Assembly (NCBI GenBank): GCA_002409365.1
Contig: DHUW01000001.1
Coordinates: 1,676 to 19,252 of the forward strand
DNA: 17,577 nucleotides
Direction: 5' to 3'
Source of the DNA: Anaerolineaceae bacterium UBA5224
Lineage (GTDB): Bacteria; Chloroflexota; Anaerolineae; Anaerolineales; Anaerolineaceae
Below, in pieces: positions 1 to 7,072 of the stretch (position 1 is its first letter; every line of letters begins with the position of its first letter). A program made the translations under genes and the position numbers. The notes beneath the pieces were generated by a model. That model saw only the letters and a list, made by a program, of their open reading frames with translations, ran no database searches and was not told the origin of the DNA.

Positions 1-222
1 GTGTTTGAGGTTAACAGCGATGTCACCCGTGAACAGGTGAAAACTGCTGTAGAGACCGCCTTCGATGTCGACGTTGTACGCGTCAATATCATAAGTCTGC
101 CCGCCAAGGCACATCGCAGCTCCCGCACCCGCCAATTGGCGATTCGCAAGAGCGGCTATAAAAAGGCAATTGTGACCCTCAAACAGGGTGACACTATCCC
201 AGTGTTTGAAGGAGTGGAATAA
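1..222 (+). CDS. rplW: 50S ribosomal protein L23, C-terminal part (5' end outside window)
   Basis: L23 binds 23S rRNA domain III beside the peptide exit tunnel and is the docking site for trigger factor and SRP. The 73 visible codons match the L23 core and C-terminus: a helix starting 'VTREQVKTAVETAFDV', a basic loop 'KAHRSSRTRQLAIRKSGYKK', and the ending 'AIVTLKQGDTIPVFEGVE', close to the family's usual 'KAIVTLKEGDKIELFEGV'. Bacterial L23 is about 95-100 residues, so roughly the first 20-25 residues lie upstream of the window. The GTG at base 1 is therefore read as an internal valine codon and not as the start. Its stop overlaps the rplB start by one base (TAATG), the normal rplW-rplB order of the S10 operon. 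Confidence 0.93.
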   Translation: MFEVNSDVTREQVKTAVETAFDVDVVRVNIISLPAKAHRSSRTRQLAIRKSGYKKAIVTLKQGDTIPVFEGVE

Positions 223-1061
223 TGGCTGTTAAAGTATTCAAACCAAAGACTCCTGGTCAGCGTCACAAGACCAGCTATACGTTTGAAGAGATCACCAAGA
301 CCACGCCCGAACGCAGCCTGACTGTAATTCGCAAGCAGCGTTCAGGACGCAACTCTATGGGTCGTGTGACTGTCCGCCATCGCGGCGGTGGTGCCCGGCG
401 CCAGATTCGCCTGGTCGATTACAAACGTGATAAAGTGAATATCCCAGCTAAGGTGGCAGCGATCGAATATGATCCCAACCGAACTGCCCGCCTGGCGCTT
501 CTGTTCTACGCTGACGGCGAAAAACGCTACATCATCGCACCAATCGGTGTCAAAGTTGGCGATACCCTGATGTCAGGTCCCCGTGCAGAGATCAAACCGG
601 GTAACAACTTGCCCCTGGCAAACATCCCGGTTGGTACCAACATTCACGCGATCGAGCTGCATCCCGGTAAGGGCGCCCAGATGGTGCGTTCAGCCGGTAC
701 TTCAGCCCAATTGCTGGCAAAAGAAGGCAAATACGCTCATGTCCGTATGCCAAGCGGCGAAGTTCGTCTGGTTTTGCAGGATTGCAGCGCCTCGATCGGT
801 CAGGTTGGTAATGTCGAACATACCAATATCAAACTCGGTAAAGCTGGTCGCAAACGCCACATGGGCCGTCGCCCGGAAGTTCGCGGTACGGCAATGTCTC
901 CGAGAGACCATCCGCATGGTGGTGGTGAAGGACGTACCGGCATCGGTATGCCCGGTCCCAAGACACCATGGGGCAAGCCAGCGCTTGGTTACAAGACCAG
1001 ACGCAACAAGCGTACGAATGACATGATTGTTCGCCAGCGCTCCAAGTCCAAGCGCAAATAG
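222..1061 (+). CDS. rplB: 50S ribosomal protein L2
   Basis: L2 is a core large-subunit protein needed for subunit association and the integrity of the peptidyl-transferase region. The 279 residues match the family's usual length of about 275. The N-terminal 'VKVFKPKTPGQRHKT', the middle 'GGGARRQIRLVDYKRDK' and the C-terminal rRNA-binding segment 'RDHPHGGGEGRTGIG' are all present. That segment holds the conserved D229-H230 pair, equivalent to the E. coli D228/H229 pair. The tail 'TRRNKRTNDMIVRQRSKSKRK' is typical. The start overlaps the rplW stop by one base, with 'GAAGGAG' just upstream as ribosome binding site, so translation is likely coupled to L23. rpsS follows after 28 bases. Confidence 0.98.
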   Translation: MAVKVFKPKTPGQRHKTSYTFEEITKTTPERSLTVIRKQRSGRNSMGRVTVRHRGGGARRQIRLVDYKRDKVNIPAKVAAIEYDPNRTARLALLFYADGEKRYIIAPIGVKVGDTLMSGPRAEIKPGNNLPLANIPVGTNIHAIELHPGKGAQMVRSAGTSAQLLAKEGKYAHVRMPSGEVRLVLQDCSASIGQVGNVEHTNIKLGKAGRKRHMGRRPEVRGTAMSPRDHPHGGGEGRTGIGMPGPKTPWGKPALGYKTRRNKRTNDMIVRQRSKSKRK

Positions 1062-1089
1062 CGGATGAGAGACAGAAAAGGAATTTGAA

Positions 1090-1362
1090 ATGTCGCGATC
1101 ATTGAAAAAAGGGCCATTCGTTGACCCGAAATTATTGGAAAAAGTCGAAGATATGAACCAGAAAGGTGAGAAGAAGGTCGTTCGGACCTGGAGTCGTGCC
1201 AGCACGATCTTCCCCCAGATGGTTGGACATACTATCGCCGTCCATAACGGACGCCGCCATGTGCCGATCTATGTGACCGAAAACATGGTTGGACATCGCC
1301 TGGGCGAATTTGCACCCACACGCTGGTTCCGCGGACATGTGGCTGAAAAAGCTGTAAAGTGA
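1090..1362 (+). CDS. rpsS: 30S ribosomal protein S19
   Basis: S19 sits in the head of the small subunit with S13 and contacts the A-site region. The 90-residue protein begins 'MSRSLKKGPFVD' and carries the family signature 'GRRHVPIYVTENMVGHRLGEF' region followed by 'APTRWFRGH', all at the expected places for a protein usually 86-93 residues long. The ATG is preceded by AAGGA at 1078-1082, seven bases away, which supports this start. It lies between rplB and rplV as in the S10 operon of nearly all bacteria. Nothing unusual is visible. Confidence 0.98.
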   Translation: MSRSLKKGPFVDPKLLEKVEDMNQKGEKKVVRTWSRASTIFPQMVGHTIAVHNGRRHVPIYVTENMVGHRLGEFAPTRWFRGHVAEKAVK

Positions 1363-1370
1363 GGTAAGAG

Positions 1371-1712
1371 ATGGCACAAGAAATTACTGCAACCCTCTCT
1401 GACTTCAGAGAATCTGCCCAGAAGACCCGCCTGGTTGTCGACCTGGTGAGAGGCAAGAAAGTTACCGATGCCTTGAACATCCTGAGCCTGACTCCTAAAA
1501 AAGCAGCTGAACCGGTCCGCAAATTGATTTATTCGGCAATGTCCAATGCTGAAGAGAATTTTGGCGTAAGCCGTGATGACCTCGTCGTTTACCGGATCTT
1601 CGCAGATGAAGCTCGCACCCGTAAGTGGCGCCAGTTCGGTGCACGCGGTCGATTTAAGCCCCAGTTGAGACGCAGTTCTCACGTGACCGTTGTATTACGC
1701 GAAGTCGAGTAA
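1371..1712 (+). CDS. rplV: 50S ribosomal protein L22
   Basis: L22 contacts all domains of 23S rRNA, and its long beta-hairpin lines the exit tunnel near the constriction and the macrolide site. The 113 residues show the family core 'SAQKTRLVVDLVRGKKVTDAL', 'PVRKLIYSAMSNAEENFG' and the hairpin region 'FADEARTRKWRQFGARGRF' ending 'RRSSHVTVVLREVE'. Length is normal (about 110-115). GAGGT at 1361-1365 lies five bases before the ATG and overlaps the rpsS stop, so the two are tightly linked. No insertion or deletion is apparent in the tunnel hairpin. Confidence 0.98.
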   Translation: MAQEITATLSDFRESAQKTRLVVDLVRGKKVTDALNILSLTPKKAAEPVRKLIYSAMSNAEENFGVSRDDLVVYRIFADEARTRKWRQFGARGRFKPQLRRSSHVTVVLREVE

Positions 1713-1728
1713 AGGTAAGGAGTGACAT

Positions 1729-2406
1729 ATGGGTCGTAAAGTACATCCAATTGGTTTTCGTCTCGGAATCAACAAGCCCTGGTTAGGGCGCTGGTATGCC
1801 GAAGGCAAAGATTACACCGAACAGATTCACCAGGATATTAAACTGCGTGATGCAATGATGAAAGAAACCGAACGTGCTGGCGTTTCGTCCGTTGAGATCG
1901 AACGCTATCCCGGCAAGGTAAAGGTCACCCTGCAGACAGCCAAACCTGGTATTTTGATTGGTCGTAAAGGCGAAAACGTTAAAGTTATCAGACAAAAGCT
2001 TGAAGCTCTGACCGGCAAGAAGATTGATCTGGAAGTCAAAGAGATCAAATCTGCTGATACTGACGCTTTCCTGGTTGCGCAAAATATTGCCAGCCAACTG
2101 GAACGCCGCATCAGCTATCGCCGGGCGATGAAGCGTGCTATTCAGCAGGCTTTACGCCAGGGCGCAGAAGGAATCAAGATTTCAGTGTCCGGTCGTCTTT
2201 CCGGTGCTGAAATGGCACGCCGAATGACGCTGCGTGAAGGTCGTGTACCTCTGCAGACCCTGCGTGCAAACATTGATTTCGCCCGGGCTGCTGCCACAAC
2301 CACATTTGGTCAGATTGGCATCAAGGTCTGGATTTATAAAGGCATCGTCATCGATCAACCCGAAGAAAAGGTTGAATCAACCGAGGGTGTTTATATTAGC
2401 GAGTAA
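1729..2406 (+). CDS. rpsC: 30S ribosomal protein S3
   Basis: S3 forms part of the mRNA entry channel with S4 and S5 and contributes to ribosomal helicase activity. The 225 residues start 'MGRKVHPIGFRLG', the standard bacterial N-terminus. The KH domain GxxG loop is G78-R-K-G81, in 'PGILIGRKGENVKVI'. The C-terminal domain is recognisable from 'ISVSGRLSGAEMARR' and 'FGQIGIKVWIYKG'. AAGGAG at 1717-1722, six bases from the ATG, supports the start. Length is within the usual 210-240 range. The gene follows rplV by 16 bases and precedes rplP, as expected. Confidence 0.98.
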   Translation: MGRKVHPIGFRLGINKPWLGRWYAEGKDYTEQIHQDIKLRDAMMKETERAGVSSVEIERYPGKVKVTLQTAKPGILIGRKGENVKVIRQKLEALTGKKIDLEVKEIKSADTDAFLVAQNIASQLERRISYRRAMKRAIQQALRQGAEGIKISVSGRLSGAEMARRMTLREGRVPLQTLRANIDFARAAATTTFGQIGIKVWIYKGIVIDQPEEKVESTEGVYISE

Positions 2407-2432
2407 TATCGTAACGAGTGAGGTAGCAGATT

Positions 2433-2858
2433 ATGTTGATGCCAAAGAGAGTAAAGTACCGCAAGCAGATGCGCGGCCGTATGAAGGGAAAATCCTATCG
2501 CGGTGCAGACGTCAACTTCGGTGAGTATGGCTTGAAAGCACTGGATTGCGGCTATCTGACCGCCCGTCAGATCGAATCCGCGCGCCGTGCGATCGTCCAT
2601 GAAATGAAACGCCGCGGCAAGGTATGGGTGCGGGTCTTCCCCGACAAACCTTATACCAAGCGCGCAGCTGAAACCCGTATGGGTAAAGGCAAGGGTGCTG
2701 TGGACCATTGGGTGGCAGTAATTCGCCCTGGTCGGATCCTGTTTGAAATCGGCGGAACCGACGATGAAACAGCGAAACTTGCCCTGACAAGAGCCCGCTA
2801 CAAGCTTGGATTCAAAACCAAGATTGTATCTAAAGAATTAATAGGAGAAGGTTCATGA
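2433..2858 (+). CDS. rplP: 50S ribosomal protein L16
   Basis: L16 binds near the peptidyl-transferase centre and helps position A-site tRNA. The 141 residues begin with the diagnostic 'MLMPKRVKYRKQMRGRMKG' and include 'RVFPDKPYTKRAAETRMGKG', the region holding the arginine that is hydroxylated in E. coli L16. GTGAGGT at about 2418-2424 precedes the ATG. The end overlaps rpmC by four bases (ATGA), suggesting coupled translation. Length and sequence are ordinary for the family. Confidence 0.98.
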   Translation: MLMPKRVKYRKQMRGRMKGKSYRGADVNFGEYGLKALDCGYLTARQIESARRAIVHEMKRRGKVWVRVFPDKPYTKRAAETRMGKGKGAVDHWVAVIRPGRILFEIGGTDDETAKLALTRARYKLGFKTKIVSKELIGEGS

Positions 2859-3061
2859 ACGCCAAAGAAGTAAGAGAACTTTCTACAGAAGAAATTAAAA
2901 CCAAACTCATGAACACCCGCCAGGAACTGATGAACCTGCGCTTCCAAATGGTGACTGGTCAACTGACCGATACCACCCGTTTCAAAAGCGCCCGCCGGGA
3001 CATCGCTCGACTTGAGACCATTCTGAACGAACGCGTGCGTAATGAGAAGGAAGGTAAATAA
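2855..3061 (+). CDS. rpmC: 50S ribosomal protein L29
   Basis: L29 is a small two-helix protein beside L23 at the exit tunnel that takes part in docking of targeting factors. The 68 residues show the family pattern: 'MNAKEVRELSTEEI', then 'ELMNLRFQMVTGQLTDTTRF', then 'RRDIARLETILNER'. AGGAG at 2843-2847 lies seven bases before the ATG. The start overlaps the rplP stop by four bases and the stop overlaps the rpsQ start by one (TAATG), so three genes are chained without gaps. The position between rplP and rpsQ is universal in bacteria. Confidence 0.97.
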   Translation: MNAKEVRELSTEEIKTKLMNTRQELMNLRFQMVTGQLTDTTRFKSARRDIARLETILNERVRNEKEGK

Positions 3062-3432
3062 TGAATAAACGACGTCGTTTAACCGGAACCGTCAAGTCCA
3101 ATAAAATGGACAAGACTGTCATTGTTGAAGTCGCCCGTACTTTCCAGCACCCTTTGTATCACAAGGTTGTGCGCAATATGAAGGTTTACAAGGCACATGA
3201 TGAGATTGGCTGCAACATCGGCGATAAAGTCGTCATTGTAGAATCAGCCCCGATCTCCAAGACTGTCTCCTGGGTAGTCGAAAAGGTCCTGATGGTTGAG
3301 ATTCGACAGGAAAGCATCGAAGCAGTGGAAGAAGCCATCATCAAAGCCGAGGAATTAGCGGCAGAAGAACTTCTTGAAGACGTGATTGAAGAGATCGCTG
3401 AAGTCGTCGAAGACGAAGAAGGTGCTGCATGA
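3061..3432 (+). CDS. rpsQ: 30S ribosomal protein S17 with long acidic C-terminal extension
   Basis: S17 is a primary 16S rRNA-binding protein with an OB-fold, needed early in 30S assembly. Residues 1-81 are a normal S17: 'RRRLTGTVKSNKMDKTVIVEV', 'RTFQHPLYHKVV', 'GDKVVIVESAPISKTVSW'. Bacterial S17 usually ends at about 80-90 residues, but here a further ~42 residues (82-123) follow. This tail contains about 17 Glu/Asp and only one Arg and one Lys, and looks helical, running from 'IRQESIEAVEEAIIKAEEL' to 'EIAEVVEDEEGAA'. The reading frame is continuous and the stop overlaps the rplN start (ATGA), so the tail is unlikely to be a frameshift artefact. Its role is unknown. Confidence 0.95.
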   Translation: MNKRRRLTGTVKSNKMDKTVIVEVARTFQHPLYHKVVRNMKVYKAHDEIGCNIGDKVVIVESAPISKTVSWVVEKVLMVEIRQESIEAVEEAIIKAEELAAEELLEDVIEEIAEVVEDEEGAA

Positions 3433-3800
3433 TTCAACAGGAGAGCCGTTTAGTTGTTGCCGATAACACTGGCGCCAGAGAATTACTGGTCATCCAGGTT
3501 GTAGGTGGTACCCGCAGACGCTATGCCTATGTTGGCGATATTGTCGTTGCCACGGTCAAGAGCGCTACTCCGCAGTCCTCTGTGAAGAAGAGCGAGATCA
3601 TCAAAGCTGTTATCGTTCGGACCGCCAAGGCTTACCGCCGACCAGATGGTTCCACGATCTGCTTTGACGACAATGCAGCTGTGATCCTGGATGGAGATGG
3701 TGTGAACCCCCGCGGTACGCGAATCTTTGGCCCGGTCGCACGCGAACTGCGCGAAAAAGGCTATATGAAAATTGTTTCATTGGCTCCGGAAGTTCTGTAG
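3429..3800 (+). CDS. rplN: 50S ribosomal protein L14
   Basis: L14 lies at the subunit interface, forms an inter-subunit bridge and is the binding site of the silencing factor RsfS. The 123 residues match the invariant family length. Visible signatures are 'MIQQESRLVVADNTGAREL', 'GDIVVATVKSATP', 'DGSTICFDDNAAVILD' and 'PRGTRIFGPVARELREKGYMK'. The start overlaps the rpsQ stop by four bases, and GAAGG just upstream can act as the binding site. No anomalies are seen. Confidence 0.98.
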   Translation: MIQQESRLVVADNTGARELLVIQVVGGTRRRYAYVGDIVVATVKSATPQSSVKKSEIIKAVIVRTAKAYRRPDGSTICFDDNAAVILDGDGVNPRGTRIFGPVARELREKGYMKIVSLAPEVL

Positions 3801-3820
3801 TCAATGGTAGGAGTGTCTAA

Positions 3821-4219
3821 ATGAAGATGAAAATCCGGAAAGGTGATCGTGTTCGCGTGATGCGCGGCGACGAAGCCGACAAGAACAAAGTCGGTGAAGT
3901 AATCCGCGTACTGCCCAAAGAGAACCGGGTTGTGGTTCAGGGTGTGAACATTGTCAAGAAACATCAAAAGCAGACCCAATCGGGTGGCAAGACCATTCCA
4001 GCAGGAATTCGTGAATTCGAAGCCCCGGTGGACCTGTCGAACGTCAGCCTGGTTGATCGTGCTGCAGAAAAGGATGCGAAAGCATCCCGCGGTTCAAGCA
4101 AGGCTGTTTCCACTGAAGACGCAAAAGCTGAGAAGAAGACCAGCCGCCGCAAGAGCACAACTGCTCCGAAGACTGAAAAGGCTAAAACCAGCAAGAAATC
4201 GGAAGACAAGGGCAAATAA
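3821..4219 (+). CDS. rplX: 50S ribosomal protein L24 with lineage-specific basic C-terminal tail
   Basis: L24 initiates 50S assembly and lies near the exit tunnel. The KOW domain is clear: 'IRKGDRVRVMRGDEADKNKVGEV' region, then 'VVVQGVNIVKKHQK' and 'IREFEAPVDLSNVSLVD' to about residue 79. Typical L24 (about 100-105 residues) continues with a short beta segment, often carrying a CPKC-like motif and ending 'KVRVCKKCG'. Here that part is missing and is replaced by about 53 residues (80-132) rich in Lys, Ala, Ser and Thr, with blocks such as 'AEKKTSRRKSTTAPKTEKAK'. TAGGAG at 3808-3813 supports the ATG. The tail is probably disordered and may bind rRNA or solvent-side factors. No function can be assigned from sequence. 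Confidence 0.95.
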   Translation: MKMKIRKGDRVRVMRGDEADKNKVGEVIRVLPKENRVVVQGVNIVKKHQKQTQSGGKTIPAGIREFEAPVDLSNVSLVDRAAEKDAKASRGSSKAVSTEDAKAEKKTSRRKSTTAPKTEKAKTSKKSEDKGK

Positions 4220-4236
4220 GGCGCAGGTGAATTGAT

Positions 4237-4782
4237 ATGAACAGACTACAAGAACAATACAATAAAGAAATTGCTCCTGCACTCTTCAAAGAGCTCGGTT
4301 TGAGCAATGTCATGCAGATTCCCCGAATCACCAAGATTGTGGTCAATATTGGTGTCGGCGAAGCCCTGGATAACCCCAAGGCACTGGATGCTGCTGTGAA
4401 CGATCTGACCATTATCACCGGTCAGAAGCCTGTTGTCATCGCTGCCAAGAAAGCTATCTCCAACTTCAAACTGCGCGAAGGTCGCCAGATCGGCGTCAAA
4501 GTAACTTTGCGCGGTTACAAGATGTGGTCTTTCTTGGATCGCCTGATCAATATCGCTTTACCCCGTGTGCGTGACTTCCGTGGTATATCGGCGGATTCGT
4601 TTGATGGTCGCGGAAACTATACCCTCGGTTTGACCGAACAGTTGATCTTCCCTGAAATTCAGTATGACAAGATCGACAAGGTACGAGGTATGGAAGTCAG
4701 CATTGTTACTACTGCTGAAACTGACGATCAGGCTCGCGAGCTGCTGCGTAAGTTCGACATGCCCTTCAGGAAGGATAACTAA
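4237..4782 (+). CDS. rplE: 50S ribosomal protein L5
   Basis: L5 binds 5S rRNA in the central protuberance and contacts P-site tRNA and S13. The 181 residues match the usual 178-185. Signatures include 'MQIPRITKIVVNIGVGEA', 'ITGQKPVVIAAKKAISNFKLR', 'GVKVTLRGYKMWSFLDRLI' and 'RDFRGISADSFDGRGNYTLG'. AGGTGA lies about ten bases upstream of the ATG. The stop overlaps the rpsN start by one base (TAATG). The order rplX-rplE-rpsN is that of the spc operon. Confidence 0.98.
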   Translation: MNRLQEQYNKEIAPALFKELGLSNVMQIPRITKIVVNIGVGEALDNPKALDAAVNDLTIITGQKPVVIAAKKAISNFKLREGRQIGVKVTLRGYKMWSFLDRLINIALPRVRDFRGISADSFDGRGNYTLGLTEQLIFPEIQYDKIDKVRGMEVSIVTTAETDDQARELLRKFDMPFRKDN

Positions 4783-4964
4783 TGGCTAAAAAATGTATGC
4801 AATATCGAGAGATGCGCCGGAAGTACCCGAGTCGCGTTAGAAATCGCTGTCGCGTCTGTGGAAGACCGCGAGGTTATATGCGGAAATTCGGTCTTTGCCG
4901 TATTTGTTTCCGTGAATTAGCACTTCAGGGCAAACTCCCTGGTGTGACCAAATCATCCTGGTAA
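4782..4964 (+). CDS. rpsN: 30S ribosomal protein S14, zinc-binding type (S14Z)
   Basis: S14 is a late-assembling protein of the 30S head. This is the short zinc form: 60 residues with C23-x2-C26 and C39-x2-C42 ('CRVCGRPRGYMRKFGLCRIC'), ending 'GKLPGVTKSSW' as in the Thermus and Firmicutes proteins. The zinc-free form is about 100 residues and lacks these cysteines. An additional cysteine at position 5 is not part of the zinc site. The start overlaps the rplE stop by one base, so translation is likely coupled. The gene is sometimes named rpsZ. Confidence 0.97.
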   Translation: MAKKCMQYREMRRKYPSRVRNRCRVCGRPRGYMRKFGLCRICFRELALQGKLPGVTKSSW

Positions 4965-4984
4965 TTTGGCCTGGAGGTATGAGA

Positions 4985-5398
4985 ATGACTATTACAGATC
5001 CAATTGCCGATATGTTAACAAGAATTCGCAATGCCGCTTCCGCGGGCAAAGCCCTGGTCGCGATTCCGAATTCAAAACTCAAGAGTGAGTTAGCTCGCAT
5101 TCTGGTCGAAGAAGGCTATATTGAGAGTTATGAAGTCGTCGATGGTAAAACTGCGACCTCCCAGGTTTTGCAGCTGAAACTCAAATACATCGGCGAAAGA
5201 CGTCACCGCCGCTCATTGATCACAGGGCTACAGCGCGTGAGCCGACCTGGCTGCCGCGTGTATACCTCCAAGAAGGAGATCCCCTGGGTTCTTTCGGGCA
5301 TCGGTATCGCGATTTTATCGACCCCCAAAGGAATCATGACCGGTCATCGGGCCCGCAAGGTGGGCGTTGGCGGCGAGATCCTTTGCAAGGTTTGGTAG
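4985..5398 (+). CDS. rpsH: 30S ribosomal protein S8
   Basis: S8 binds the central domain of 16S rRNA and, in E. coli, represses the spc operon. The protein reads 'MTITDPIADMLTRIRNA', then 'IPNSKLKSELARILVEEGYI' and 'STPKGIMTGHRARKVGVGGE', the standard S8 signatures. I place the start at 4985 (137 residues). The GGAGG at 4973-4977 is seven bases from this ATG but only one base from the in-frame ATG at 4979, and family proteins begin at 'MT.TDPIADML'. The C-terminus 'VGGEILCKVW' is normal. A regulatory S8 target on this mRNA was not identified. Confidence 0.97.
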   Translation: MTITDPIADMLTRIRNAASAGKALVAIPNSKLKSELARILVEEGYIESYEVVDGKTATSQVLQLKLKYIGERRHRRSLITGLQRVSRPGCRVYTSKKEIPWVLSGIGIAILSTPKGIMTGHRARKVGVGGEILCKVW

Positions 5399-5408
5399 GA
5401 GGAAGAGA

Positions 5409-5957
5409 ATGTCGCGTATAGGTAAGTTACCCATCACCCTGCCCAAGGGTGTCGAAGTAAAAATCGATGGGAACAAGGTTCACGTCAAGGGTCCGAAAGG
5501 CGAATTGGAAGAGACCTTCTCCCCATTGATTGGGATTGAAATGGAAGACGGTGTAATTACAGTTACCCGCCCGAATGACGAACCCCAGGTTCGTGCACTC
5601 CACGGCACTACCCGTGCTCTGCTGAACAACATGATCGTTGGCTGCAGCAAGGGCTTTGAGAAAGTGCTGGAGTTCAAGGGCGTTGGTTATCGCGCTGAGA
5701 TAAGTGGAAAAGACCTGGTCTTGTACCTGGGCTATTCCCACCCGATCAACGTGCCTGCACCAGAAGGAATTGCCTTTGATGTTGATGCTAAAGCACATAC
5801 AATTAAAGTTTCAGGTCGCAACCGTCACCAGGTTGGCTTGATCTCTTCTGAGATCCGCAAATTACGTCCGCCGGAGCATTACCATGGTACTGGTGTACGC
5901 TATTTGGGCGAAGAAGTAAAGCTCAAAGCTGGTAAAGCTGGAAAGACCGGTAAATAG
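5409..5957 (+). CDS. rplF: 50S ribosomal protein L6
   Basis: L6 binds near the sarcin-ricin loop and the factor-binding site. From 5409 the protein is 182 residues and starts 'MSRIGKLPITLPKGVEVKI', the usual L6 N-terminus. AGGAGGAAG lies just upstream. The frame is open further upstream within rpsH, but that extension has no family similarity. The two repeated L6 domains are visible, the second with 'GYSHPINVPAPEGI' and 'ISSEIRKLRPPEHYHGTGVRY', the diagnostic C-terminal motif. The family usually has 175-185 residues. Confidence 0.97.
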   Translation: MSRIGKLPITLPKGVEVKIDGNKVHVKGPKGELEETFSPLIGIEMEDGVITVTRPNDEPQVRALHGTTRALLNNMIVGCSKGFEKVLEFKGVGYRAEISGKDLVLYLGYSHPINVPAPEGIAFDVDAKAHTIKVSGRNRHQVGLISSEIRKLRPPEHYHGTGVRYLGEEVKLKAGKAGKTGK

Positions 5958-5966
5958 AGGTAGACA

Positions 5967-6332
5967 ATGGCTAAGAAATCAAGAAATCAAGCTAGGTTAC
6001 ATCGTCACGCCCGTGTTCGCAAGCATATTTTCGGCACGCCTGAACGCCCACGGATGAATGTTTTCCGCAGCATCAGCGATATCTATGTTCAGATTATCGA
6101 TGATCACAGCGGCAATACACTCGCATCGGCTTCAAGTGTCGATCATGAACTGCGCGATTCGATGACAGGCAAATCAAAGATGGAACAAGCCCTGCTCGTA
6201 GGCGAAGAAGTTGCCAAACGTGCAAAAGCAGCTGGCATTTCTGCAGTTGTTTTTGATCGTGGCGGCTACATCTACACCGGTCGCGTCAAATCGCTGGCCG
6301 AAGGTGCCCGTAAGGGTGGGCTGGAGTTCTAA
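5967..6332 (+). CDS. rplR: 50S ribosomal protein L18
   Basis: L18 binds 5S rRNA together with L5 in the central protuberance. The 121 residues show a basic N-terminus 'MAKKSRNQARLHRHARVRKH', then 'GTPERPRMNVFRSISDIYVQI' region, 'DDHSGNTLASASS', 'VGEEVAKRAKAAGISAVVFD' and the final 'GRVKSLAEGARKGGLEF'. All are canonical and the length is normal. GAGGT precedes the ATG by about six bases. It lies in the rplF-rplR-rpsE order of spc. Confidence 0.98.
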   Translation: MAKKSRNQARLHRHARVRKHIFGTPERPRMNVFRSISDIYVQIIDDHSGNTLASASSVDHELRDSMTGKSKMEQALLVGEEVAKRAKAAGISAVVFDRGGYIYTGRVKSLAEGARKGGLEF

Positions 6333-6343
6333 AAGAGGATATT

Positions 6344-6868
6344 ATGGATGATTTTCAAGCATTAGAACCACAATTTGATGAACGTGTAATCGATATCGCC
6401 CGCGTAGCCAAAGTTGTCAAAGGCGGCCGCCGGTTCTCCTTTAGAGTGACCATAGTTGTTGGTGATAATAACGGCAACGTCGGTTTAGGCACTGGCAAGG
6501 CCGGTGCTGTACCGGATGCAATGCGCAAAGCGACTGAACGCGCTCATAAAAATATGCATAAAGTCAGCCTGTTGGGCACTACCATCGCTCACGAAGTTGT
6601 TGGAACCCAAAGCGGTGCGAGAGTTCTTCTTAAACCCGCTTCCGCAGGTACTGGCGTTATCGCAGCTGGTGGTGTTCGCGCAGTTTGTGAAGCAGCTGGC
6701 ATTAAAGACATTCTGACTAAATCATTGGGCAGTTCGAACATGCTCAATATTGTCCAGGCAACTTTTGACGCGCTTTCTCAATTGAAATCGCCTGAAAGAG
6801 TTGCATCTGAACGCGGTAAGGATGTCGAAGATGTATCCCCATATTGGGAACGGAGGAAGAATGGCTAA
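6344..6868 (+). CDS. rpsE: 30S ribosomal protein S5
   Basis: S5 lies at the back of the 30S subunit at the mRNA entry and affects decoding accuracy. The 174 residues include the N-terminal dsRNA-binding-like domain ('ERVIDIARVAKVVKGGRRFS', 'NGNVGLGTGKAGAVPDAMRK') and the C-terminal domain ('LLKPASAGTGVIAAGGVRAV', 'DILTKSLGSSNMLNIVQATF'). AGAGGAT lies about six bases before the ATG. The last eight bases overlap rpmD. Length is typical for the family (160-180). Confidence 0.98.
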   Translation: MDDFQALEPQFDERVIDIARVAKVVKGGRRFSFRVTIVVGDNNGNVGLGTGKAGAVPDAMRKATERAHKNMHKVSLLGTTIAHEVVGTQSGARVLLKPASAGTGVIAAGGVRAVCEAAGIKDILTKSLGSSNMLNIVQATFDALSQLKSPERVASERGKDVEDVSPYWERRKNG

Positions 6869-7070
6869 GAAACAAAAGGCTAAAATCCTGCGGATTAAAC
6901 AAGTCAAGAGCGGTATCGGTTATACCGTCCGGACTAAAAACACACTCAAAGCCCTGGGCTTTCGAAATGTTGGTGATGTTGTAGAACACCAGGAAAACGA
7001 TGCTCTGTTAGGTATGCTGGATAAGGTCTCCCATCTGGTTGAGATCGAAACAGTGGATGAGGAGAAGTAA
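6861..7070 (+). CDS. rpmD: 50S ribosomal protein L30
   Basis: L30 is a small 50S protein present in many but not all bacteria. From 6861 it has 69 residues, 'MAKKQKAKILRIKQVKSGIG', followed by 'TLKALGFRNVGDVVEHQEND' and 'GMLDKVSHLVEIETVDEEK'. These match the L30 pattern of a leading beta strand, 'G..... R.TL.ALGL' and a final 'I..L..V'. The CGGAGGA at 6851-6857, inside the end of rpsE, selects this ATG over upstream in-frame ATGs. The eight-base overlap suggests coupled translation with S5. Confidence 0.95.
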   Translation: MAKKQKAKILRIKQVKSGIGYTVRTKNTLKALGFRNVGDVVEHQENDALLGMLDKVSHLVEIETVDEEK

Positions 7071-7072
7071 GC

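Noticed and set aside
702..1205. 167-codon minus-strand frame opposite rplB and rpsS
   Set aside because: A shadow frame of two well-conserved genes.
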